Positions 9,056 to 17,688 of a DNA stretch of 64,000 nucleotides are shown piece by piece (the first letter of the stretch is position 1; each line of letters starts with the position of its first letter). This stretch comes from Hathewaya limosa (GTDB lineage: Bacteria > Bacillota > Clostridia > Clostridiales > Clostridiaceae), in NCBI RefSeq assembly GCF_030815255.1, contig NZ_JAUSWN010000014.1, positions 1 through 64,000 of the forward strand. The letters run 5' to 3'. Position numbers and translations under genes: made by a program. The notes below the pieces were generated by a model that had not been told where the DNA came from, made no database searches, and worked only from the letters and a program-made list of their open reading frames with translations.

Positions 9056-10405
9056 CTATTTATTAGCCTTTTCTTCTATCATTTCAGCTAATCCTTCTGC
9101 AATTTCAGTTAATTCTTTTTTATCTTTTCCTTCTAACATAACCCTAACTAGTGGTTCTGTTCCTGAAGGTCTTATAAGAACTCTTCCATTACCATGAAAC
9201 TTAGCTTCAATTTTTTTTATTTCTTCTGCTATTTCTTCATCCTTAACATGAATATCTTTTTTATCATTTGGCACTTTTGCATTTACTAAAACTTGTGGAA
9301 GTTCAGTCATAAATGCTGCAAGTTCTGATAGAGTTTTTCCTGCCTTTTTAACAACTGTTGCTACTTGTATACCAGATACCAGTCCATCTCCAGTTGTATT
9401 GAAGTCTAAAAATATTAAGTGTCCTGATTGTTCTCCACCTAAACTATAACCTTCTTCAGCCATTCTTTCAAGTACATATCTATCTCCAACTTTTGTTTTT
9501 ACAGTTTTGATATCGTCTTTATTAAGTGCTATATCAAGTCCCATATTACTCATAACTGTAACAACAATAGTATCTTTTTTTAATTTTCCTTGTTCTTTAA
9601 AATGCTTACCGCAAATACCCATAAGGAAATCACCATTTATTAGATTTCCTTTTTCATCTACAGCTAGACATCTATCAGCGTCACCATCAAAAGCTAAACC
9701 TAAGTCACATTTATTTTTCTTTACGAATTCCATTAAATGTTCTGGATGTGTTGATCCACAATCCTTATTTATATTTTTTCCATCTGGTTCATTGTTAATT
9801 ACTAATACTTCTGCCCCTAATTCTTTAAATGCCTTAACAGATGTTTTATATGATGCACCATTTGCGCAATCTAATGCTACCCTTAATCCTTTTAGGTCAC
9901 AATCAATAGTGCTTTTAGCAAACTCCACATAATCATTTATTGCATTATCTACTAATATCTTCTTTCCTAGATTCTCCCCTACTGGACAAGGAACTCCTTC
10001 AAAGTTATTTTCTATAACTTGTTGGATTTTATCTTCTAACTCATCCTTAAGTTTGTATCCATCTCCATTAAAGAATTTTATCCCATTATATTCTACCGGA
10101 TTATGTGAAGCAGAGATAACTACTCCTGCATCCGCATTATATTTTCTAGTTAAATATGCTACAGCTGGTGTTGGTATAACTCCTACGCATATAGCTTCTG
10201 CTCCAACAGATAATACACCAGCAACCAATGCTGCTTCTAACATATCCCCTGAAATTCTTGTATCCATACCTACTACTATTTTAGGTTTATGTGTTCCTTC
10301 TGTTAAAACATATGCCCCCGCTTTTCCTAATTTAAAAGCAAGTTCTGGTGTAAGTTCAGTATTCGCAATACCTCTTACTCCATCTGTACCAAACATTCTA
10401 CCCAT
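9056..10405 (-). CDS. glmM: Phosphoglucosamine mutase GlmM
   Basis: GlmM converts glucosamine-6-phosphate, the product of GlmS, to glucosamine-1-phosphate for UDP-GlcNAc synthesis. Length (449) is typical. It starts MGRMFGTDGVRG, has the phosphoserine loop ISASHNP with Ser100, the metal loop DGDADR at 240-245 and the sugar-phosphate loop RPSGTEPLVRV near the C-terminus. In Bacillus glmM sits between cdaR and glmS in one operon; here it is monocistronic, separated from both. The start follows GAGAGGT. Confidence 0.97.
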   Translation of the reverse strand: MGRMFGTDGVRGIANTELTPELAFKLGKAGAYVLTEGTHKPKIVVGMDTRISGDMLEAALVAGVLSVGAEAICVGVIPTPAVAYLTRKYNADAGVVISASHNPVEYNGIKFFNGDGYKLKDELEDKIQQVIENNFEGVPCPVGENLGKKILVDNAINDYVEFAKSTIDCDLKGLRVALDCANGASYKTSVKAFKELGAEVLVINNEPDGKNINKDCGSTHPEHLMEFVKKNKCDLGLAFDGDADRCLAVDEKGNLINGDFLMGICGKHFKEQGKLKKDTIVVTVMSNMGLDIALNKDDIKTVKTKVGDRYVLERMAEEGYSLGGEQSGHLIFLDFNTTGDGLVSGIQVATVVKKAGKTLSELAAFMTELPQVLVNAKVPNDKKDIHVKDEEIAEEIKKIEAKFHGNGRVLIRPSGTEPLVRVMLEGKDKKELTEIAEGLAEMIEEKANK

Positions 10406-10519
10406 GGTAAATACCTCTCTTCTTTATAAAGATTATATATTCTCTTTTATAATATTCTTTTCTTAATTTAAAACACACTTATAACAAGTATACAAAATTT
10501 TATAGATTAAATCAAAACA

Positions 10520-10565
10520 AAAACTCTCTATAGTATAATTTTTAAATTATGCTATAGGAAGTTTT
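10520..10565. repeat. Long imperfect hairpin between glmM and the DUF1540 gene
   Basis: Arms 10528-10541 and 10544-10557 pair over 14 positions with one G-U and a two-base loop, and pairing continues outward for about six more bases after one mismatch. On the minus strand it is followed by GTTTTTGTTTT, so it looks like a terminator, yet no minus-strand gene ends there: glmM begins downstream of it. It may end an upstream transcript or be a leftover mobile hairpin. The rest of the 10406-10723 gap is A/T-rich without visible features. Confidence 0.5.
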
Positions 10566-10723
10566 GTATAAAATTCTTAAATAATAAATTTGCTTAATTT
10601 ATTATTGTTGTATATAAATGTTTTTTTGTATTTTTAATACATCACAAGATTAATTTACCTACATAAAAAATTAACTTTTACTTCATACTAACAACATACT
10701 AATTAATTAAAGAGGTGAAAGAA

Positions 10724-10882
10724 ATGGAACATAATGAATCTATAAAATGTACTGTTACGGAATGCAAACATCATTGTAATAAAGATAACTACTGTACTTT
10801 AGATTGTATAGAAGTAGTTAAACATGATGCTTATGCTAAAGATTGTCAATGTACAGATTGTGCAAGTTTTATACAAAAATAA
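10724..10882 (+). CDS. DUF1540 small cysteine-rich protein
   Basis: This 52-residue protein has the DUF1540 pattern, a short Cys-rich motif of the form IKCTVTEC-x-C followed by CQCTDCASF. It contains eight cysteines, which suggests a metal-binding fold. DUF1540 proteins are common in clostridia, and their role is unknown to me. The ATG follows the ribosome binding site AGAGGTG by six bases, and a clear terminator follows, so it is a single-gene unit. Confidence 0.85.
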   Translation: MEHNESIKCTVTECKHHCNKDNYCTLDCIEVVKHDAYAKDCQCTDCASFIQK

Positions 10883-10933
10883 AATGTTAATACTAATTTA
10901 GGGATTTAATCACATGTTGTTTTGATTTATTTG

Positions 10934-10977
10934 AAAGAACATTAGAATTATTTTTAAAAATTTTTCTAATGTTCTTT
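10934..10977 (+). terminator. Terminator of the DUF1540 gene
   Basis: AAAGAACATTAGAA (10934-10947) pairs perfectly with 10964-10977 and is followed by T residues on the plus strand. Confidence 0.85.
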
Positions 10978-11089
10978 TTGCTATTAAATATACTTTTTTA
11001 TCTGGTTTTAGGGCTATAGAAAATACTGTATAATTTAATAGTAAATTTATTTCTTAAACTTATAATTCTCAATGTAGGAGGCTTTTAAC

Positions 11090-11764
11090 ATGGAACTATT
11101 AAAAAATTATTGGTATGATTTATTAAAGGATGAATTCAAAAAAGATTATTATATTAAATTAAAAAACTTTTTGATTAAGGAATATGAAGAAAATACTATC
11201 TATCCTACTATAGATAATATCTTTAATGCCCTAAATTACACTGATTATAATAACGTAAAAGTTGTATTATTAGGTCAAGATCCTTATCATGGTCCAAATC
11301 AAGCTCATGGATTAAGTTTTTCTGTTCAACCCGGTGTAAAAACTCCCCCTTCTTTAGTTAATATTTATAAGGAACTACATAATGATTTAGATTGTTATAT
11401 CCCCAATAATGGTTACTTAAAATCTTGGGCCGATCAAGGTGTATTAATGCTTAATACAGTACTTACTGTAAGGGCTGGAGAAGCTAACTCCCATAAAGGG
11501 AAAGGATGGGAAATATTCACCGATAAGATTATTAGCTTATTAAATCAGAGGGAAGATCCTATTGTTTTTATCTTATGGGGAAAAAATGCTCAATCTAAAA
11601 CTGCTTTAATTACTAATCCCCAACACTATATATTAACTTCTGTCCATCCTAGTCCTTTATCAGCTAATAGAGGCTTCTTTGGAAATCATCATTTTTCTAA
11701 AACAAATGAATTTCTCCACTCCATAGGTAAAGCTCCAATTAACTGGCAAATCCTTAATTTATAA
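11090..11764 (+). CDS. ung: Uracil-DNA glycosylase Ung
   Basis: Family 1 uracil-DNA glycosylase removes uracil from DNA in base excision repair. The 224-residue length is standard. The water-activating loop is GQDPYHG with Asp64 and His67, and the C-terminal DNA intercalation loop reads HPSPLSANRGFFG with its catalytic histidine. The start ATG follows GTAGGAGGC. It is followed by the first copy of the GGGACGGTTCA hairpin, which may terminate it. Confidence 0.97.
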   Translation: MELLKNYWYDLLKDEFKKDYYIKLKNFLIKEYEENTIYPTIDNIFNALNYTDYNNVKVVLLGQDPYHGPNQAHGLSFSVQPGVKTPPSLVNIYKELHNDLDCYIPNNGYLKSWADQGVLMLNTVLTVRAGEANSHKGKGWEIFTDKIISLLNQREDPIVFILWGKNAQSKTALITNPQHYILTSVHPSPLSANRGFFGNHHFSKTNEFLHSIGKAPINWQILNL

Positions 11765-11781
11765 GAAATCTAGATGTTAAT

Positions 11782-11837
11782 TTAGGGACGGTTCATAAAT
11801 TTTTACTACATATTTAACTTTTATGGACTGTCTCTAA
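11782..11837 (+). repeat. GGGACGGTTCA inverted-repeat element, copy 1
   Basis: Arms 11782-11799 and 11820-11837 pair over all 18 positions, three of them as G-U pairs that work only in plus-strand RNA, with a 20-nt loop. The left arm shares AGGGACGGTTCAT with the element after lacZ. It lies 17 bp beyond the ung stop and may act as a terminator. From memory, such GGGACGGTTC palindromes recur in clostridial genomes, often near IS200-type transposases; I could not check this. Confidence 0.7.
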
Positions 11838-11985
11838 AAATCTTAGTACTAAAAACATATTTAGTTTTATTCATTTCATAATATTCTTAATATATAAAAT
11901 TTTTCTTCATTATTTTTATCCTTTTAGTTATAATATATATATGTTTTAGTTATTTAATACTTTATGTAATAAGGGGGATTTTTAA

Positions 11986-14900
11986 TTGAAAAAACATTTA
12001 AACGACTGGGAAAACATTGAATTACTTCATCGTAATAGACTAAAAAGTAGGTCTTATTTTTTTGGATATGATAAACTTTGTAATGCTCTTACATATGATA
12101 GAGGTCTTTCTAAAGGCTTTAAATTACTAAACGGTACATGGAAATTTAAATATACAGAATCTCCATATGAAACTCCCAAAAATTTCTTTAAATCTGACTT
12201 TGATACATCTCAGTGGGATACTATAAAAGTCCCTGGTAATTGGCAATTACAAGGCTATGATAATCCTCACTATACAGATATAATTTATCCATTTCCTGTT
12301 GAACCACCTTATGTACCTTCTGAAAATCCTACTGGTTTATATAAAAGAGACTTTTTTATTCCTGAATCTTGGGACGGTTCACAAATAATTTTAAGATTTG
12401 ATGGAGTAGATAGTGCATTCAGAGTGTGGGTAAATGGTATAGAAATTGGCTATAGTCAAGGTAGTAGATTAAGTTCTGAATTTGATATTACAGACAAAAT
12501 TAATCATGGCGAAAATTCTCTTTCAGTTCAGGTATATAAATGGTCTGATGGATCTTACATAGAAGATCAAGATATGTGGTGGTTAAGTGGAATTTTTAGA
12601 GATGTTTATTTAATTTCGAGACCTAAACTTCATATAAATGATATTTTTATAAAAACAGATTTAGATGATAGTTATATAAATTCCACATTGTCTATAGATA
12701 TAACATTAGAAAATTTATTAGACATGGATGTCTCAAATTATGAAATGGAATTTAACCTTTTAGATGGAAATAAAGAAGATATTATAGAAAAACAATATAT
12801 AAAAAATATTAACTTAAAAAACAAAGATAAATCTAACTTTAAACTAACTATTCCTATAGAAAATCCCCAAAAATGGTCTGCTGAATCTCCATATTTATAT
12901 CACCTAATAATTACTTTAAAAAACTCTAATAAAGGGGTTATTGAAATAGTACCTCAAAAAATTGGTTTTAGAAAGATAGAATTAAAAAATGGTAATCTAT
13001 TAGTAAATGGAGTAGCTATAAAATTTAAAGGTGTTAACAGGCATGATGCTCATACAGACTTAGGACGTGTTGCCCCACTCCATTGGATGATAGATGATCT
13101 TGTAAAAATGAAACAAAATAATATAAATGCTATTAGAACCTCTCATTACCCAAACAACCCTATATTTTATGATTTATGTGATGAATATGGATTTTACTTA
13201 ATTGCAGAAACTGACTTAGAAGCTCATGGCTTTGAGGAATTAGAGGATTCAAAACATGTTAGCAAAAATCCTGCTTGGATGAATGCTTATGTAGATAGAA
13301 TTGAAAGAATGGTTGAAAGAGAAAAAAACCATCCTTCTATAATTCTTTGGTCCCTTGGTAACGAATCAAAATTTGGTTGTAATCAAAAAGCCATGTATGA
13401 ATGGTGTCATAATAGAGATAATACAAGACTTGTCCATTATGAAGAAGATAGAAATGCTGAAGCTGCTGATGTTGTAAGTACTATGTATTCTACAGTTGAA
13501 AAACTAATAGAATTAGGTGAAATGAAAGATATGAAAAAACCTCATATAGTATGTGAATATTGCCACTCTATGGGAAATGGTCCTGGGGGATTAAAGGAAT
13601 ATTGGGATACATTTTATAAATACAATCGTCTTCAAGGCGGTTTTGTTTGGGAATGGATTGATCATGGAATTAGAACTTATGACGAAAATGGGAAAGAATA
13701 TTATTCATATGGTGGTGACTTTGGTGATGAACCTAATAATTCAAACTTCTGTTGTGATGGGCTAATTAAACCTGATCATACACCTTCCCCTGCATTAGCT
13801 GAATTAAAAAAAATTATTGAGCCACTAAGATTTGAGAAAGTTAATCTTAACGAAGGTAAAATTAAACTTACTAATCTTTATGATTTTATAAATCTTGATC
13901 ATTTAAATATATGTTGGAATGTAACTTCAGATGGACAAGTTATTTCAAATGGAACAATTCCTACTCCCAAAATTGCCCCAAAAGAAAGTTGCATAATTAC
14001 TATTCCATATAAATTACCACACTTACTTCAAGGTGCAACTGATTATTGGTTAAACATAAGTTTTAAACTAAATAAAGATACCAATTGGGCAAAATGTGGT
14101 CATGAGATAGCTTGGACTCAATATTTAATTCCTGTGAAATCAGAAAATTTCATAACTATTAATATAAATGAAATGCCAAATTTAAAGATTACCTCATCAG
14201 ATATACTATTAGAAATTACAGGTTGTGATTTTAAAATTGTATTTGACAAAATTCGTGGATATATTAAACATTGTATTTATTCTGGAGATGAGTTATTTTT
14301 AGCTGGCCCTAAACTTAACTTTTGGAGAGCACCCATTGATAATGATATGTATATTTTAGAAAATCTACGTAAACAATGTATGCACATAATGCAGCATAGA
14401 ATAGATAGTTTTGATTATCATATAATCTCCAAGAATTTAATAGAAGTTAAAATTTTATCTCATATCGCCCCACCAACTTTGGTAGATTGGTCCATACAAA
14501 GTCAATATACTTATAAAATCTATGGTAGTGGAGATATCATTTTAAATATTACTGGTCAAATGATCGGCCCAAAAGACAAGTTTCCAGAGGTTCTTCAAAG
14601 AATTGGACTAAACCTTGAACTACCAAAAGATTTAAATAGAGTAACTTGGTATGGTAGAGGTGATGGTGAATCTTATGCAGATAGTAAATATGCCAATCCA
14701 TTTGGAATTTATGAAAAAACCGTAAAGGATTTATATTTCTCATACGTTTATCCTCAAGAAAACGGCAATAGAACTGATGTTAAGTGGGTTTCTCTAACTG
14801 ATGAAAGAGGTAAAGGTATATTATTTTGTGGTGAAGATCAAAATATTAATTTTAGTGCTCATTACAATTCTACTGAAGACTTTGAAAAAGCAAAACATCT

Positions 14901-15099
14901 AAATGAACTAATAGAACGAGATAGAATTTATATTCATATAGATCATAAACAAAATGGTCTTGGAAGCAATAGTTGTGGTCCAAAACCAATGGGTAATGCT
15001 AAACTTATACCATGTGATTTTAACTTTACTATAAGAATAAAACCTTACTCCATAAATGAAATTTCTCCTATTAATTTAAGTAAGCAAATACTAAAATAA
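11986..15099 (+). CDS. lacZ: Beta-galactosidase, GH2 family (LacZ type)
   Basis: This 1037-residue enzyme is a full-length cytoplasmic GH2 beta-galactosidase, which hydrolyses lactose and related beta-galactosides. Visible landmarks are the sugar-binding domain (PGNWQLQGYDNPHYTD, FDGVDSAFRVWVNG), the acid/base Glu460 in WSLGNES and the nucleophile Glu524 in VCEYCHSMGNG, followed by the small beta domain. There is no signal peptide. The start is TTG, supported by AAGGGGGA eight bases upstream. No galactoside transporter or regulator is adjacent, and the gene is bracketed by two GGGACGGTTCA elements, so it could have arrived as a cassette, though its codon use looks like that of its neighbours. 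Confidence 0.95.
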   Translation: MKKHLNDWENIELLHRNRLKSRSYFFGYDKLCNALTYDRGLSKGFKLLNGTWKFKYTESPYETPKNFFKSDFDTSQWDTIKVPGNWQLQGYDNPHYTDIIYPFPVEPPYVPSENPTGLYKRDFFIPESWDGSQIILRFDGVDSAFRVWVNGIEIGYSQGSRLSSEFDITDKINHGENSLSVQVYKWSDGSYIEDQDMWWLSGIFRDVYLISRPKLHINDIFIKTDLDDSYINSTLSIDITLENLLDMDVSNYEMEFNLLDGNKEDIIEKQYIKNINLKNKDKSNFKLTIPIENPQKWSAESPYLYHLIITLKNSNKGVIEIVPQKIGFRKIELKNGNLLVNGVAIKFKGVNRHDAHTDLGRVAPLHWMIDDLVKMKQNNINAIRTSHYPNNPIFYDLCDEYGFYLIAETDLEAHGFEELEDSKHVSKNPAWMNAYVDRIERMVEREKNHPSIILWSLGNESKFGCNQKAMYEWCHNRDNTRLVHYEEDRNAEAADVVSTMYSTVEKLIELGEMKDMKKPHIVCEYCHSMGNGPGGLKEYWDTFYKYNRLQGGFVWEWIDHGIRTYDENGKEYYSYGGDFGDEPNNSNFCCDGLIKPDHTPSPALAELKKIIEPLRFEKVNLNEGKIKLTNLYDFINLDHLNICWNVTSDGQVISNGTIPTPKIAPKESCIITIPYKLPHLLQGATDYWLNISFKLNKDTNWAKCGHEIAWTQYLIPVKSENFITININEMPNLKITSSDILLEITGCDFKIVFDKIRGYIKHCIYSGDELFLAGPKLNFWRAPIDNDMYILENLRKQCMHIMQHRIDSFDYHIISKNLIEVKILSHIAPPTLVDWSIQSQYTYKIYGSGDIILNITGQMIGPKDKFPEVLQRIGLNLELPKDLNRVTWYGRGDGESYADSKYANPFGIYEKTVKDLYFSYVYPQENGNRTDVKWVSLTDERGKGILFCGEDQNINFSAHYNSTEDFEKAKHLNELIERDRIYIHIDHKQNGLGSNSCGPKPMGNAKLIPCDFNFTIRIKPYSINEISPINLSKQILK

Positions 15100-15124
15100 A
15101 TAGTATTTTAGTATTTATAACTTA

Positions 15125-15178
15125 GGGACGGTTCATTAAAATCTACTATTTAAATAGTAGATTTTAATGAACCGTCCC
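15125..15178. repeat. GGGACGGTTCA element, copy 2: perfect 54-nt palindrome
   Basis: Positions 15125-15151 are the exact reverse complement of 15152-15178, a 27-bp palindrome with no spacer. The ends carry the same GGGACGGTTCAT found after ung. It begins 26 bp beyond the lacZ stop and is followed by TTT, so it can end the lacZ transcript in RNA form, or be a small palindromic mobile element. Confidence 0.85.
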
Positions 15179-15307
15179 CTTTATGTTTTATCAACAATAT
15201 ATATAAATAATCCTCTATTTATAAACATATTTTAGTCTTTTTTATAGGTTATAGACTAAACTTGTGGATAAGTTTTTATATAATACTATACCTATATAAC
15301 TTTTCAG

Positions 15308-15808
15308 TTATTGGTTTTGTTCCTGTTTTGACTTTTCTACTGCCTGAAAAGCTCCTTTTTGCAAAAGATTAAATGCTTGTAATCTAAAAATATCTCCATA
15401 TACGAATAATATTTGACTTAATAGTTCTAAATCTAAAGCCTCTTTCAAACACTCATTAATATAAAATGGAGGATTTTCTCGTGTTGCTCTAGTTTCTTCA
15501 TACATATAAGGTAATGCATTGGCATGTCCTATTAATGTTAGCCCACTACCTATTAATAATACATCAATAGCTTTATTAAAAAATTCAAATGATGGTATAA
15601 CTTCATTACCTCTTTTAAAACTTTTTACCGTCTCTTCTATTTTATTTGCTAAAAACACATTTCCTGTGCTTAGTAAACCATATCCTATAGTAGTTATTCC
15701 ATCATTAAACCCCATCATTTTGGTATTTTTAATTAATTCAAATATTTCATTAATTTTTGCTTCATCTATCTCATCAACTTTATTTTTTTTACTATTTTTT
15801 TGTTTCAT
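15308..15808 (-). CDS. Hypothetical protein, 166 residues
   Basis: I do not recognise this protein. It has a lysine-rich N-terminus (KQKNSKKNK), then a region with several glycines (GFNDGITTIGYGLLSTGN, VLLIGSGLTLIG) that may be two weakly hydrophobic helices, and a helical C-terminus. An ATG 33 bp further upstream is open, but only the ATG at 15808 has a ribosome binding site before it (GGAGGTAGGTGGG, 12 bases away), so I start it there. It is a single gene between the lacZ element and the peptidase operon. Confidence 0.7.
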   Translation of the reverse strand: MKQKNSKKNKVDEIDEAKINEIFELIKNTKMMGFNDGITTIGYGLLSTGNVFLANKIEETVKSFKRGNEVIPSFEFFNKAIDVLLIGSGLTLIGHANALPYMYEETRATRENPPFYINECLKEALDLELLSQILFVYGDIFRLQAFNLLQKGAFQAVEKSKQEQNQ

Positions 15809-16019
15809 TATTTTATTATTCCCACCTACCTCCATAAGCATAAACTTATTTAGAGAAATAACACTTATTGGAATTACTCTTTTATATATACTATTTAAAC
15901 TAAAAGTAAATTTTAGATTTTATATACCATATATTCTATGTTTATATCATTATAAAGTTGAATTTTAAACATTATATATTTTAGAATAATAAAAATAACA
16001 AACTATATCTGAATTTAAC

Positions 16020-16883
16020 TTAATTATAAATTTCAAAATACTTATATATGTATTCTTCAACACTTTTATAATCAAGTAAAAGAATACTATCTATTCCCAT
16101 TTTATCATTTAACATACTTACTATTTTAGCCCCATAATAATATGCTATTCTTGAGGCCTTTATATCTTTATCATTTTTAACTGTAAATAGTGTACTATAA
16201 AGCTCTTTATTTAAATGTGGGCTTTTAAATTCTTTCTCTATTTCTTCTCCATAGCTTAATTTACAATTTTCACAATTGTATATCCATTGTTCTACTTCAT
16301 CACTAGATAAACTTCCTAACCAATATGACTTATATGCTAATAAATTAAATAACCTCATACTGGTATATGTAGCCATCCCTTCTTCAAATAATAGCTTCAT
16401 ATAAGTATCCTTTGGTGTTTTATAATTTCCTGGATAAAATTCATTATTTAAAGTATAGTGAACTGCATGCATAATTTCATGGGCCATAAAGCTACCTAAA
16501 TCAATATCTTTTATATTCTTAAGCATAACCGCTAAATTTACATATACAAATCCTTGATTTTCAATTAAAATACCATGTCCCTCAACATTATTATCTCCTA
16601 TATAAAGAATAAGCCCTATATCATGCTGAATTCCTAATTGTTTTAATTCGTTAAGTTTTACTTTAAACTCTTTAATTATAAGATTACTTATTTCCATGAT
16701 GTTTTGTTTTAAGGCACAATCATACTTTAAAATTTTTACATTCTCCGATGTCTCTTCCTTAAAATACTTATTAGCATTGAAAACAGACATATATTCCCTA
16801 AAAAATTCTTCTTGTAAAAACATTTCTATTATATCTTCATTTTCTAACTGCCTATTAGCAATATTAATTATTTTATTTATCAC
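16020..16883 (-). CDS. Putative zinc-dependent peptidase (gluzincin-like)
   Basis: The 287-residue protein has an HEXXH zinc motif (HEIMH at 135-139) and, about 30 residues later, LLFEEGMATY with Glu167-Glu168, which supplies a third ligand as in gluzincin-type metallopeptidases. I see no signal peptide or membrane segment, so it is likely cytoplasmic. It starts with GTG after a GGGGG site, 24 bp downstream of the YdcF-like gene and probably in its operon. The substrate is unknown. Resemblance to DUF2268-type predicted proteases is an inference from the motif spacing. Confidence 0.75.
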   Translation of the reverse strand: MINKIINIANRQLENEDIIEMFLQEEFFREYMSVFNANKYFKEETSENVKILKYDCALKQNIMEISNLIIKEFKVKLNELKQLGIQHDIGLILYIGDNNVEGHGILIENQGFVYVNLAVMLKNIKDIDLGSFMAHEIMHAVHYTLNNEFYPGNYKTPKDTYMKLLFEEGMATYTSMRLFNLLAYKSYWLGSLSSDEVEQWIYNCENCKLSYGEEIEKEFKSPHLNKELYSTLFTVKNDKDIKASRIAYYYGAKIVSMLNDKMGIDSILLLDYKSVEEYIYKYFEIYN

Positions 16884-16907
16884 AAGTTTTATCCCCCATG
16901 TAAGTTA

Positions 16908-17672
16908 TTATTTATCAAATAAATAAGATTTTATTACGCCAAAAAATTCTCTTACATAAAAATTAGGTATTAAATATGGGTAACTAGGTGCTGGAAGTCC
17001 ATAAACCTCAAATTTATTTCTTTTGCCTAACATTTTTGCCCTAAACATATGAAAATTATTAGTTACTATTAAAATTTTATTTTTTTCCCTATCCCCTATA
17101 GAACTTAACTTTTCCCTAGTAAATTTAAAATTTTCATAGGTATTTCTTGATTTATCTTCTTTTATAATTCTTTCCTCAGAAATTCCACGAGTAACTAAAA
17201 ATTCTTTCATAGCCTGTGCCTCTGTAATTTCTTCATAAGGTCCCTGTCCCCCTGACACGATTACCTTCACATCTGAATTACTTTTTAAATAGTTAAGTGC
17301 AGTGTCAAGTCTATATTCTAGTGATGTTGAAATTTTCCTTCCTACAATTCCCGCCCCTAATACTAACAAATAATCATTTTTTTTCTTGGCATCATTAACA
17401 ATACCATTATATATAATAATTCCCTCAAGTAAAGTAAAAAAAGTCATAAATATACTTATAACTGCGTAAAAAAGCTTCTTAAATCCCTTAAACCTTTCAC
17501 AAACTCTTCTGTTATTCTTTTCTCTAGCTATTGCTACAATAATTAATATGGCTCCAAGCATTATCCAAAATTTCGAAAATGCCATTGGTCCAAAAAATTG
17601 CAATCCTATAAAATATATAATACTTAATATACCTAAACTCATAATAATGATATTGCTTTTTTTATATCCCAT
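16908..17672 (-). CDS. YdcF/SanA-like DUF218 membrane protein
   Basis: The 254-residue protein has about four membrane segments in the first 95 residues, then a DUF218 domain: LVLGAGIVGRKIS, VIVSGGQGP, EAQAMKEFLV and the SRNTYENF motif. DUF218 proteins (YdcF, SanA, ElyC) act at the membrane and are linked in other bacteria to envelope and lipid-carrier metabolism, without a firm biochemical role. It follows lysR by 16 bp and precedes the peptidase gene by 24 bp, so the three are probably co-transcribed. The start has an AGGAG site. Confidence 0.85.
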   Translation of the reverse strand: MGYKKSNIIIMSLGILSIIYFIGLQFFGPMAFSKFWIMLGAILIIVAIAREKNNRRVCERFKGFKKLFYAVISIFMTFFTLLEGIIIYNGIVNDAKKKNDYLLVLGAGIVGRKISTSLEYRLDTALNYLKSNSDVKVIVSGGQGPYEEITEAQAMKEFLVTRGISEERIIKEDKSRNTYENFKFTREKLSSIGDREKNKILIVTNNFHMFRAKMLGKRNKFEVYGLPAPSYPYLIPNFYVREFFGVIKSYLFDK

Positions 17673-17688
17673 AATTAACTCCTTTACA

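Noticed and set aside
9507..9932. Long open frame antisense to glmM, and similar frames opposite other genes
   Set aside because: They lie opposite well supported genes, lack ribosome binding sites and have no recognisable protein pattern.
12372..12382. A GGGACGGTTCA string inside lacZ, identical to the repeat-element core
   Set aside because: It encodes Trp-Asp-Gly-Ser within a conserved LacZ segment and has no inverted partner nearby, so it is a chance match.
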